Below are positions 43,176 to 55,200 of a stretch of 60,000 nucleotides of DNA, one piece after another. The notes under the pieces are model-generated. The model was not told the DNA's origin, made no database searches, and worked only from the letters and a program-made list of their open reading frames with translations. The translations under genes and the position numbers were made by a program. How positions within the stretch are numbered: position 1 is the first letter of the stretch; every line of letters begins with the position of its first letter. Source of the DNA: Prorocentrum cordatum (taxonomy: Eukaryota > Sar > Dinophyceae > Prorocentrales > Prorocentraceae); contig CAUYUJ010002737.1 of assembly GCA_963575745.1 (NCBI GenBank), forward strand, positions 1 through 60,000. Direction: 5' to 3'.

Positions 43176-43540
43176 TTTATGCGTCGGTTGATCATGTTTT
43201 TTGTTGTTTTTGTGGTGTTTTATGGTTGTTTGTGGTTCTTGCTGTATTTGCGGCGTTTTTTGTGTGTGAAGGTGTTTTTTTTTTTGAAAAAATGGCAGCG
43301 CAGCTGATTTCGAGCATCGTTGTGGTATTTTTTTGTGTTATGGTGTGTATTTTTGTTCATCTGTGTGGTGTTGTTGTGTATGTATTGTGTTTCGTTGTGT
43401 TTCTCGTGTTTGACCATGCGAGCTGTCGGTGCGTGTAGCTTTGGCGTTTACTGGTTGGGTTGTTTGGGGTTTTCTGTGGTTTTTTGTTCATTGCTGTTGG
43501 TCAGAGCGGTATCGGATGAGCGGTCTCGCGCCCGTCCCGC
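41761..43540. other. T/G-rich strand-biased region with very long T runs
   Basis: The plus strand is almost devoid of A and poor in C for about 1.8 kb (GTTTTTGTGTTGTG words). Contains T49 followed directly by A17 and TA repeats (42267-42350) and a second run of about 75 T (43100-43174). Open frames encode Phe/Cys/Val-rich hydrophobic strings and are rejected as composition artefacts. A CTGCAG minisatellite sits in the middle. Confidence 0.8.
42538..42742. repeat. 11-bp minisatellite TTCTGCAGTAC/TTCTGCAGCAG
   Basis: About sixteen TTCTGCAG units alternating TAC and CAG spacers, in three blocks separated by CCCCCAGACGGCG- and CCACCGAAGGGCG-type spacers. CTGCAG makes each unit self-complementary. 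Confidence 0.95.
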
Positions 43541-43646
43541 TTCCTTCACCCCACTCCCCCCCTCCCTCCCGCCACCCTTTCCCCTCCCTCGCTCCTTCTC
43601 CTTCCCTCCGCCCCCCCCTCCCTTCCCTCCTTCTCTCCTCCTCCCC

Positions 43647-43685
<39 letters not shown>

Positions 43686-43855
43686 TGCCCCCATCCTCCT
43701 CCTTCCCACGTCCCTCCCCCCTTCCCCCTCTCCCCTCCCTCCCTCCATCCCCCATCGCCCCCTTCCTGCATCCCCCCTCACTCCCCCCCCCCCTCTCCCT
43801 TCTCCCGCCCCTTTCCTTCCTCTGCCCCACCCCGCGCCCCTCCCCTCCCTCGAAG
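43541..43855. repeat. C-rich tract with poly-C run
   Basis: CCCTCCC repeats with an uninterrupted run of about 36 C at 43650-43685. The minus-strand Gly/Arg/Glu frames are artefacts. Confidence 0.9.
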
Positions 43856-45585
43856 CCCGAATCGAGCCTGGCCGCGATGTGCAGCGTTTACGATAGCCGC
43901 GAGTGGGCAGCGGTTGCATTATCGTGCGAAGCCCCCCGCCGCGGCGCAGCGTTTCTGCCCCGCGCTGGCAGGCGTCTCAAAAGGGGAGCAGGTAGGTGCT
44001 GCGCCGCGCGACGAGAAGCGCCATGCTCGGTGGCTGCCCCTTGCGACGGAGCCACGAGGCTTCGGGTGCGAACATCGTGATGGGAGGGTCCAGTTTGGGT
44101 AAGCCCCCAGCTCCCAGGGGTCGGCAATGCGCGATGCCGACGAACATTGCTATGACGCACGGCCGCGGCGATTCCGACGCGCAATTCATGTGCTCCGCGA
44201 AATTGCACTGGGTCTCGCGGTGGCTTGGCGGAAGAAGAAATAAGCGACGCTAGGCCCCGTGGGCGCCCTCGTGGAGACGCCCGCTGGGGGCGCGCGTCGC
44301 GGCGGGGGGTCGCTACATCGTCGACGCGTTGCCAGAGCGCCCTCGTGGATGCGTAGCCAGTTCGGGCACGACAATTCCCATCGTGAACTCGTGAATCGCC
44401 ATTTGTGCGACGGTCGGAATAAGGCCCCGCGGATGGGGCCCGAGCGCCTAACGCGACCGCCCGCTCGCACGAGCGCGACGCCGAACATTTTAGGGTTGCG
44501 AATTGCGCTCGGTGCAACCAGGAAGCGCAGAAAGCTGGAGGCCTGACAGAGCCCGCGTTGCGCAAACATGATGAGCCTGGCGCGGCCGCGGCTGCAGCGT
44601 GCTCGACGGACGGAAGTTCGCCGACAAGAATGACCTTCGGGCGCAGCGGAACATTTAGGGCAATGCCCCCGCCGCCGCCCGCCGCAGCTGCGGTCCCGCG
44701 ATGCCGCGGGCCGCCGCAGCGGAGGAGCGGAAGGCTCGGTATGCAGGAGGCGGAATGCCATCGCCGAGGGGGATGCGGCAACGGCCTCAGCGGAAGGCGT
44801 GGCCCCGCCAACCGCCAGCGGCGGCCGTGCCGCCGCGTGCCGCCCGTGCAGCGGCGGCCCTGTGATGCCGCGTTGAAGCGCGAATGGTGATGGTGATGGG
44901 TGGTGGTGGCGAGGTGAGGGTGTTCATGGCGATGGGGGTGACGTGCCGCGCCGCGTTCGGTTCCTGGGGAAGGGGGAACTGCCCTCCGCCCCGCGGGCGG
45001 CGGGCTTGCGCGCGCGCGCGTGCACGGATGGGGAAGGGGGGGGCGTGTGGGAAGGAGAGAGGGGGGGGGGGGCGCGCCTTCCGTGAAGAGGCGGAGGGCG
45101 GGGGAGGAGGAGAGGAGGAGGAGGGGGGAGGGAGGAGAAGGAGGGGAATGGGAATGGAAGGGGGGAAACGGGATGCGGATTTCGGATGTGAACACGTTGC
45201 CCACCCAAATGCCGCGCCCCAGCAATTTCACATGTCGACGATCTGTGGTGGGAGAGCCCCAGCTCGCCCTTTCCAAACAAATCGAAATATACCTCTTCGC
45301 TCTGATTCCGATCGCGAAAACCGATGATGAGACGGCGCGTTCGCGTCGAATCGAGCGGCGGCGGCCCTGCCGCCGCCAGCGTTCAACGTTGAGCGCCACC
45401 AGTGGTCCAGAATCGGTCGACGTTGAGCGATTCGCCGTTTGGGCAAAAGGCCGATAGTTCAAGGTTGAGCGGTCCCCGCGGTGTCAGGAACGTGTGTTTG
45501 TGGTACTGTGTAGATATGTGCGCACCACCTTTGTGCATGCGTACATGCATACACGCATCCATATACATATAGGTGCATATGATTG
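43856..45585. other. Unique GC-rich stretch without a supported gene
   Basis: A long minus-strand frame (about 45462 to 43888) exists but has Arg/Pro/Ser-dominated composition and no ordered segments, so I reject it. 44890-45160 is G-rich. No splice-bounded exon stood out on either strand. Confidence 0.45.
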
Positions 45586-45589
45586 GCGG

Positions 45590-45793
45590 TCCTTTTCCGT
45601 GCATCCATACATACAAACATACATACATACACACATACATACATACATACATACATACACACATACACACACATACATACACACATACATACACACACAT
45701 ACATACATACATACATACATACGTACACACACATATACACACAACTACATACATACATGCATGCATACATACATACAAAACTATATACATACA

Positions 45794-45824
<31 letters not shown>

Positions 45825-46020
45825 GTATACACACATATGGTATACAATACGCATTACCTCACATTTCCCATTCGCCCTTCCTCCTTCTCCTTCCGTCATT
45901 CCTCCATCCTTCCCATGGGTAAATGCACACACACATGCATCTACACATACATACATACATACATACATGCATACATACATACATGCATGCATACATACAC
46001 ACATACATGCATACATTTTT
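45590..46020. repeat. CATA microsatellite, second large array
   Basis: CATACATA and CACACATA repeats at 45600-45850 and 45925-46015 separated by unique pyrimidine-rich DNA. Same repeat type as 1983-2345. Confidence 0.95.
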
Positions 46021-47545
46021 TACATTTACATTCCTGTACAAACACACATGCGCTTCCCACTTCCCATTTCCCCTTCTCCCTCCTCTTTCCTTCCTCTCCC
46101 TTTCCCCCTCTTGTCCCTTGCCCATTCTTCCCTCCCCCGTCCCCCTCCTTCCGCCCACCTTTCCCCTCTTCCTCGTTCGACCATTCCATTGATCATGCCG
46201 GCCCTTCTTTCTGTTGTGCTCACTCGCTCACCCCCCCCTGTTCGCGCGCCGGAGGCTCCGCTGATCATCGTGAGCGTTGCCCCTGCCCGCCAGCCGCCAG
46301 CCGCGCGGAGGAGGAGGGGACAGGAGGAGGAGGAGGAGGAGGAGGAGGAGGAGGAGGAGGAGGAGGGGGAGGAGGAGGAGGGGGAGGAGGAGGGAGGAGG
46401 AGGAGGAGGAGGAGGAGGAGGGGGAGGGGGAGGAGGGAGGAGCGCAGAGTGCAGGGGAGGGTGAGGAGTGAGGAGGAGGAGGAAGGAGGAGGGGGACGGG
46501 GATGTGGCACTGGGCGCTGGCGCGCGCGGCATGCGGAGCGCGGGGCGTCGCCGTGATGACGGCCATGTCCGACGCAAGAGGTCATCGTGTTCTCCTCCTC
46601 CCTGTTCGCCTCCTTCTCATCCTCCGCCCTTCTCCTCCTCCTCCTCCTCCTTCCTCTTCCTCATCCGCCTCCTCCTCCTCCTCCTCCTGGGCCCGTTCCT
46701 CTCTGCTTCGCCTCTCTCATCTCTCATCGCCTCTCGGTGCGCAGAGCGCAGCGGAGGGGTGGGGAGGAGGAGGGAGGAGGGGGAATGGGGGGTGAGGAAG
46801 GATGAGGAGGAGGATGGAGAAGAAGGAGGGGTCAGCGTCGTCGTCGTCGTCATCGTCGTTCCAAGTTCCAAGGCTACCAGCGAGACAGAGACCTGGCATC
46901 TCGCATCTCGCATCGCTCGGACGTGTGCATTTCTTTCTCGGCGAACACCCTGGAGGAGCATCCTGGATCATCGAGCAAAACAACAGACGCACGGAACCGA
47001 ACCATGCACGGGAAATGAACGTCCGAGCGACGGCAAGGAGAGAGAGGATGACAGAGGCGATGTGCTCCGCTCTCCGCGGTTTCGGATCAGCGCAGCGCAT
47101 GCCCCCCCGCTGGGCCCGCTGGGCCCTGGGTCTGCCCTCGGCAGTGGCGGCGCCAGGCGCCAGGGGCCAGGGGCACGATGAGGGCAGGGCGGACGAGGAG
47201 GAGGAGGAGGAGGAGGACGAAGGATAATCAGAAGTTTAGGTGGAGTGTGGAGTCAGTGGGTAGAGCTGGAATTGGAAGCAACGCGACTCCGACGACGACT
47301 CCGACGACGACTCCGACTCCGACTCCGACTCCGACTCCGACTCCGACTCCGACTCCTCCCTCCGACGATGACGACGACGTCGACGACGACGGGCCCCAAT
47401 AGGGTTCCAAGATCTCCCTCGCCCCTCACCCCTCACCATCCCTTCCCCTCAGAAAAAGTTAGCGCCTTCTCATCCCCCTAACCCCTCATCCCGTATCTCC
47501 CTCTATCCTTCTCCTTCGCCCTCCCGCGCGCGGCTCGTGGGTCGG
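46021..47545. other. Intergenic GGA/TCC-rich stretch
   Basis: Pyrimidine-rich 46040-46190; GGA tracts 46300-46490 and 46745-46830; TCC 46570-46690; GACTCC hexamer repeats at 47285-47355 followed by GAC triplets. No convincing gene. 46850-47100 is unique but without clear exon borders. Confidence 0.55.
47285..47395. repeat. (GACTCC)n hexamer microsatellite
   Basis: CGACTC units grade from GACGACTCC to pure GACTCC and end in GACGAC. Frames encode Ser-Glu or Thr-Pro repeats. Confidence 0.95.
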
Positions 47546-47552
47546 AGGTGCC

Positions 47553-49192
47553 ATGGCGGCGGTGCCTGCGCTGCTCCAGGCGGCGGTGATCACGGACGAC
47601 GGCGAGGACGCCGAGGAGAGTGTGGTTCCTGAGGAACCACGTGCGAAGAAGGAGAGCTCCGATTCGTCAGAGGATGAGAGTTCTGAGGCTCGTGGAGGCT
47701 TGCAATAATCGTCGTCGTCGTCGTCGTCGTCGTCTTCGTCGTCGTCTTCGTCGTCGTCTCGGTCAGCCAGATAACGTTTCGGGTTATTGGAGTCTTGCTT
47801 GCTGTTGCGGGGAGCCGCGCAGTTCAGCTCCACGGCGGATCCAAGTGACCGCGGAGCAACCCAAGAAGTCCCCAAGAGACCCCAAACGGGCCCACGATGC
47901 TCCCAAGGGGGCCCCAAGAAGGGCCCCAGAGCCCAGAGCGTCGTCGTCGTCGTCGTCGTCGTCTAGGTCATCCAGATAACGTTTCGGGTTATTGGAGTCT
48001 TGCTTGCTGTTGCGGGGAGCCGCGCAGTTTCCCACGTGCCTCCAGGGGGGCGTCAGATCTGATCCACGGCGGATCCAAGTGACCACGGACCACGGAGCCC
48101 CCCAAGAAGTCCCCCAACGCCCCCAGACGGGCCCACGATGCTCCCAAGGGGGCCCCAAGAACCAAGAACGGCCCCAGAGCGTCGTCGTCGTCGTGTAGGG
48201 CATAGAAGGGCCTGTGATGTTACAGTCTTCCTGGATGGGAATGTACGTCGGCCTAGGGTCGGTAGGGTTAGGGCCTGTAGGGTTAATAGGATCTGTAGGG
48301 CTAGTAAGGTCTGTAGGGTTAGGGTTTGTAGCTGTGGCCCTACGTGCTTGCTGGTGTTGCCCTAGGCCTTCGGGCGGCGTGGGAGAGGGACTTTGAATTC
48401 ATGGTGGCCCCAGGGCTCTGAGAAGAAGAAGAAGAGGAAGAGGAAGAAAAAGAAGGCGTCTGAGAAAGACAAGGATGATGTCGTGGCTCCCAAAGCCAAG
48501 GTGGCCAAGCAGAAGTTTTGTAACCTGACTATATGCGAAAAGGTCGCAGTTGAGAAAGAGCGCTTCTGCCGTGAACACGTCAGTCTCGTCAAGTGCGCGT
48601 TCGAGGACGCGAAGCGTCAGGGTGTCAAGCAGCAAGCAAAGTTCCAGGATGAGAGGAAGAAAGGTGGTGCCGCGTTTGAGTCGTCTCTGAACGCATACGC
48701 AGCGCAGTGTCAGGAGGGGCTGGGGTCTGGGGACCTCGGTGTCAACATGCAGTCAACGCGCCTAGTAAGGACGCGCGCCTTCATCTGGGGTACCCTTGTG
48801 CCCTTGCCTCTGAGGCCCGTCCTTGCCATTATCACTGGTCGCCCACCGCCCTAAAAAACAAAACTTCGGCCTCCAAGGGTCTTGCGTCCTTATCACACGT
48901 CCTTAATACACGTTTTGACTGTAGTTGACGAGCATTTGGTGCACTACAACGGGGGATCTGGGATGCGCGCGGTCGAGGTAGAGACCGCAGAGCAAGACAG
49001 AATTGATGCCGAGGCCGTCTCCCGACCTCTGAAGCTCGGTAGTGCAGTGGTGGGGGGCGGGGGTGAATGAGGGAAGAGTGATGGTTTGATGGTGGGCTCC
49101 CGTTCTCTATCCCCCCCTCTCTATCGCTTTCGTTTCCTCTCTCCTTGCCGCTCTCTCCCTCTCCCTCTCTCCCTCTCCCTCTCCCTCTCCCC

Positions 49193-49245
<53 letters not shown>

Positions 49246-52200
49246 CCTCTCTCCTTGCGTATTGCGTCCAGTCGCCCGATCATTCTTGAGTGTCGCCTCG
49301 ATGTTATGCTGTGCCTGCCTTCTGGGGCAGGCCCGTGGCAGGGGCTCGCAGCGCGGATCCTTCGACTGGTGCAAGTTTTACATGACTTACTCCAAGGCGA
49401 AGGTTCTGAGAGGGCACATGGGGAGGTTCAGGACTGAAATGCAATGGTGAATGTTGCTGCGAGACTGTGGACTTCGATGGAGTAGTCTGCGTGGATGCGC
49501 ATGTGAATAGTGAGGAGCGAAGAGGGGAAGAAGAAGGAGGAGGAGCAGGAGGAGGAGGGGGGGGAATAGGAGGCGGAGGGGGAGATCGGATCGGATCTGG
49601 ACCCCTGCAAACGTGATCCACACGCGGCAATGTGCGGCTCCAGAGTTAGGAGTTAGAAGCAGGAGGATTGATGGATCAGGATACTATGCTGCACACTCAC
49701 AGTCCGAAGGGGAGGTGGCCCAGCGCGGCGCGAAGGGCGTCATGAAGCACGAGCGCGCCTTCATCAAGTTCTACGAAGAAGACCACGGGTGCTCTCCCGA
49801 CGAGGCCCCTTCGACGAGGGAGGGGCGACGTGTGAATTGTCGGATGGGCGGCTGGAGCCGAGGGGCGCTGGGGAGGAGGAGGAGGAGGAGGAGGAGGAGG
49901 AGGAGGAGGAGGAGGAGGAGAGGAGGAGGGGGAGGAGGAGGAGGAGGAGGAAGGTGAGGAGGAGGAGGAGGAGGAGGAGGACGAGGGGTGGAGAGTGATT
50001 GATGGGAAGGGGGGAGGATGTGGTAGGGAGAAGGAAGAGGGACTGCTAAAGCGAGTGCGGCGGTGTTGCATGTGCGTACCGTTGGTGACATGGTGTCATT
50101 GCCTAATCTTATATCCTCTCCCTCTTCCCCTTCCCCTCCATTTCATGTTACCGCATCCCCCACGATCCTCCTTTCTTTTTATGACTCCGTGCTTTCTTCC
50201 CCCCCCCGTCCCTCACTACAGTCAAAACGTGTATTAAGGGTGGGTGGTAAGGGCGCAAGACCCTTGGAGGCCGAAGCGGGGTCTCTTGGGGCGGCGGGCG
50301 CCAGTGAAAACAGCACAGGGCAGGCCGCAGGCGCAAGGACGCAAGGGCACCCTAGGTGAAGGCGCGCGTCCTTACTAGGCGCGTTGACTGCATCACGTCC
50401 GCGCCCCCCGACCCCCTATGCCCGAGGCGAGGGGGAAGTGGGCCGCCGCCAGCGTGGACCCGCACGTGGAGAAGGACATGAAAGGCCCTGGGGGGAGCCT
50501 GCGCGCCTGGACAAACATTGAAGATTTTATCACATTCTTCGACGAGGGGCGCATTGCTGCGAACCTCACCATGGGAGACAAATAGAAGAAAAACCCGAAG
50601 GAGGCCGACCTGCGTCGGTATGAGGATGAGGTCAACGCAGCTGGCGGGTCTTGGCATAGCAACCTTCTCGCTGGCGTGGCAGGGTCGTCTCGCTCGGGCC
50701 CGTCTAAGTTCGTTGAGGACGCTCCGAAGGTCGATGAGGATTCGCAGGTGGAGCATAAGGAGTCACTAACCGAGGACGACCAGAAGACTAGCACGCGTGG
50801 TCGGCGCTCCCGCAGTCGTTCGGCCAGGAGGCGGCAACCCGCTGCGTCGCCAGACGGTCACCGCAGAAACACAAAATACACCAAGTCCTGGATGTGGATG
50901 AGGAGGAGGAGGAGGATGAAGATGATGAGGAGGAGGAGGTGGAGGAGGGGGAGGATTGATGAGGGATGCGGGGGATGAGGATGAGGACGAGGATGAGGAG
51001 GAGCCAGCCGAAAACACAGGATCCTGTCATTGCAACCTCGGGGCAGGCCCCAGACATATCATCCCATGTCGGGGAAGGCAGAGCTGGAAGCTGGGGGATG
51101 AGGAATGAGGAGGGGGAGGATGAGGAGTTCGTATTGTGTTCGGGTTTCTTGATCGCGCCATGGTCGAGGTGTGAGTGCAGACCATGGCCGTTCAAGCATC
51201 GTCGGCGCTTCCGCGTCGAAGGGGGCGCGCGCCCACACCGTCGAGGACTCAGAGGATGATGATCAGATGTCTGAGGACGGTGTTGAGCCGAAGGTGCAGT
51301 GGGGTGACCAGGCAACGACTGCATTTGGCAAGTGGCAGCGAGGGATCGACAAGCTAACTCCAGATTTGATGAAGCAGAGCGATCAGCTTCTGGAGTTGGT
51401 GCAGGGTGCGGCATGCCAGCAATGGCCTCTCGCGTCGGGCGTGGCCATGGCACTGAACGGTGCCATGCTCAAGTGCGTCACGCTGGCTCGGATCTTCTCG
51501 ATTGAGACGCCACTGCCGACTCTCCAGGAAGCCTGTCGAGCGTCATTCCCGATTCATCCAAGCTGGTTTTTGAAACGTTTCGAGGTTCTGTGGTTGCCCG
51601 TCTTAGATGGGGTGGTCTTGGGCAAGCGGAGGCGCAGGGAGAAGGGGTTGCGATGATGCGCGTCACTCTCGCCAGGAGTTCACGCGCTTCACGAACCCCA
51701 ATGACGTCCTCGAGTACGTGAAGAAGTGCACGGTCGACAACGCTGCTCCCGAGGGGCGCCCCGTTTCGCGCTCGGAGGGGCAGTGGGGGATAGCATGCAG
51801 TGCGGAAGATGATGCAGCTTGGCGTGAAGGTACGGCGAGGGTGTTAGAGCAGGTCAGCATTCAAGCATCGCAGGATCGGTTTGGCATCATCATCATCATC
51901 ATCAGCAGCATCAGCATCACGAACATCATCAGCAACAGCGTCATCAACATCATCCTCATCCTCGTCCTCGCGCTCGGACTCAGACTCGCCCTCGTTCTCG
52001 TCCTCGTCCTCCTCGATCTGAAACCGATCGGTTCCAAGTTCGCTCTGAGACCGCTCGGTGAGTGCGACCAGCTAGCGCGTTAGAGGCAGCAGCATGGCGC
52101 ACGGACAGGGGAGGCCGACAAGTCCTTGGTTGAGTTCTTCCAGTGGTGCACGGACCAGAAGAGGCAGCTACCGCACAAGCATGATGTGTTGCGCCCGTGG

Positions 52201-55200
52201 TCCGAGCTCCAGTCGAGGGCCGAGATGCTTGCTGGTGCGGTCTGATGTTCCCTCCGCCCCTGTCTATGCATATATCTATGTATATCTGTCCTGTTCTCCA
52301 TCCCTCGTCCCCTCCCTCCCTCCCTCCCTCCCTCCCTTTCTCTCTCGCTCTCTCTACCTCTCTCTCTTTCTCCCCCTCTCCCCCCCCCTCTCTCTCTCTT
52401 TTTTCTTCTCTCTCTCTCTCACTCTCTCTCCCTCTCTCTCTCTCTCCCTCCCTCTCCTCTCTATCCTCTCTCTCTCTCTCTCTTCTCCCTCTGTCTGTCG
52501 ATCTCGCTGTCTGTTATGCCTGCCTGTCTGTCTGGCTGCCTGCCTGCATGTCTGTCCGTCCGTCAGTCCGTCTGTCTGTATGTCTGCCTGTATGTCAGCA
52601 TCTCCCTCTCTGCTCTCTCTGCCCCGCGGTCTGTGACAAGAAATCGTTCGACGACCTTTCCAAGACCTTGACTCAGCAGTCCGAGTCCATCAACAACTTG
52701 GTGAAGTCGCTGCGGACCGCCGTGAAGGGCGCCCAGACGGCTGTGAAGACGCAGAGGGCCAATGAGCAGGCTGCAGCGCAGAGGGTCTTGAGGGAGAAGG
52801 AGGTCAAGATGAAGACGTTCGTCAAGGAGATCCCTCCCCCTCATCATCATTCTCGCGCCCCCCCCGCGTCTCACGACGAGGACGGTAATGATGGTGGTAA
52901 TGGCGATGGTGATGGTGATGTTGATGATGATGGTGGTCCCCATGGCGATGATGATGATGATGCTGATGTTGGTGATGATCATGATGACGGTGGTGGTAAT
53001 GATGATGCTTGTGATGATGATGGTGATGCTGAGCCTGTTGATGGTGAGGATGCTGATAGTGATGGGGTGAGATGAGCTGTGGATGAAGATGTTGATGATG
53101 ATTTTCATGGTGATGGTGATGCTGATGATGATGCGAGAGGACCTGCGCAAGGCCAGTGGCAAGGGCAACGTTGCGATTGGCGAGGCGATCATGGAGTGGG
53201 CCACCGTCGGCAGCACGAAAGTTGACACGATCCCAGTGATCTCGACGGCTCAGGTCCCGAAGTACCTCGACAAGAATGTGCCGCGCTTAGTGAAGGACGC
53301 GGTCAACGTGATGGAGCGGGGACACGCTGCTGCCCTGACCGCCTTGATGACGCAGTGGCAGCAGAAAGGCCCCTCGATCGGAGCTGGTCGGAAACAATCC
53401 CAATGTCCACTTGCTCATGTGGGCCCGTTCATGGAGCTGCGGGCGCCGTTCGTTGGATGGATCGAGGACTGGGCCCAAGGTCCCCGTTGGGTCGAATGGG
53501 GAGGGGGAGGGCATGAGGATGTTCAAGGGGAGGGGGATATGATGAGAGGGGTGGGGAGGAGGAGGAGAAGGAGGAGAAGGAGGATGAGGAGGAGGAGGAG
53601 GAGGAGGACATACCTGAGGTATGAGGAGGATGAGGACAAAGAGGGAGAGGAGCGGGGACCAAATCGACCACCCCTCTCAGCTTACATTCCGCATCTACGG
53701 TCGCACACAGTCCAGGAGGCTTCACATGATCATGAGTAGCATGAGCAGGATGAGCATGAAGAGACGGAGCGGGAGGAATGAGGCGATCACGTTCATGGTA
53801 ACAACGGCAGGGGTAGGATGCCTTCGGCTCTCTGCCTCAGTTGCGTCGTTGCCGCTCCGCCAGAAGCTTGACAGGGTGTTCTTCAGCTTCCAGAGTGCTG
53901 GCAACGTCTTCTGTGGCAACGAGACGGCGTGCCTGCCGAGCATTCGCTTTCAGTGCGCTGGCACCCGCCACGTCATGATGGTCAAAGCTGAGGACTGGGC
54001 AAACCTGTTGGCGAAGAACAGCGGCGATGACGCCGCCCCCGTGAGCTTCCCGAGCCTCGTCAACGCGTTCAAGGCTGCGAAGTCGCTCGACATCGACCTT
54101 GGCATCACAGTGCATGGAGGCACCCACAAGCACGACATGCTGCTGTACACCCCTGCGGGCTACCTCATCGGCGAGAAGGCCATTGCGGACAGCTTTGGTG
54201 TGAGGATCTCGCTCGGCAACGTCAGGATCGGGAGAGCTTGCGAGCTCGCGTTCAAGGCACTGGACAGCATCAGCAGGATTGCGGAGGTGCTCTGGGTAAC
54301 GTCGGAGAAGGGCGTGGATGGAGGATGAGGAGAAGGAGTAATGAGGAGGATGAGGAGCAGGAGCCAGAGGGGGAGGAGAAAGAGGAGGAGGATGAGGAGG
54401 GGGAGGAAAAGGATGAGGAGGAGGAGGAGGGGGAGGAAGGGGAGACGGAGGAGGAGGAGGAGGAGGAGGAGGATGCGGATGAGGAGGAGGAGCTGGAGGA
54501 GAAGGATGAGGAGGGGGGGAAGGATGAGGACGAGGATGATGATAAATAGGAATCAGCCGACAGTACGGCAACACCTCCCCCTTCCCTTCCTGTTTCGCTT
54601 GGTTGCCTGGTGCTTCTGTTCCATATCCTGCTTCGTCTCATCATCCTCTCTCGTCCTGCATTCGACCCGCAGGCCCCTGACATCCAGTACATGCAGTCCG
54701 TGAGGGCGGCCCTGCAGGCCAAGCTGCAGATGGCGTGCGACACCGAGACGCTGCCAGCGTCGGGCGATGAGCTGGAACGCCAAAGGCAGGCACCCGCTGC
54801 TACGGCGGAGCTCGCGAAGAAGGAGGCTGAGGATCAGAGGATCGCCGATGCCGCTGCGGAGCAGGAGCGCCTCAGGAAGGAGGCCGAGGATAAGCTGATC
54901 GCCGATGCCGCTGCGGAGCAGGAGCGCCTCATGAAGGATGCCGATGATAAGCAGATCGCCGATGTGGCTGCGGCGGAGGAGCGCGCGAAGAAGGAGGCTG
55001 AGGATAAGCTGATTGCCGATGCCGCTGCGGAGCAGGAGCGCCTCGTGAAGGAGGCTGAGGATAAGCAGATCGCCGATGCCGCGGCGGCGGAGGAGCTCGC
55101 GAAGACGGATGCTGAGGATCAGAGGATCGCCGATGCCGCTGCGGAACAGGAGCGCCTCGTGAAGGAGGCCGAGGATAAGCAGATGGCCGATGCCGCGGCG

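Noticed and set aside
43888-45462. 524-codon minus-strand frame
   Set aside because: Crosses several composition zones, Arg/Pro/Ser-rich throughout and no recognisable segment; long open frames are expected in GC-rich DNA.
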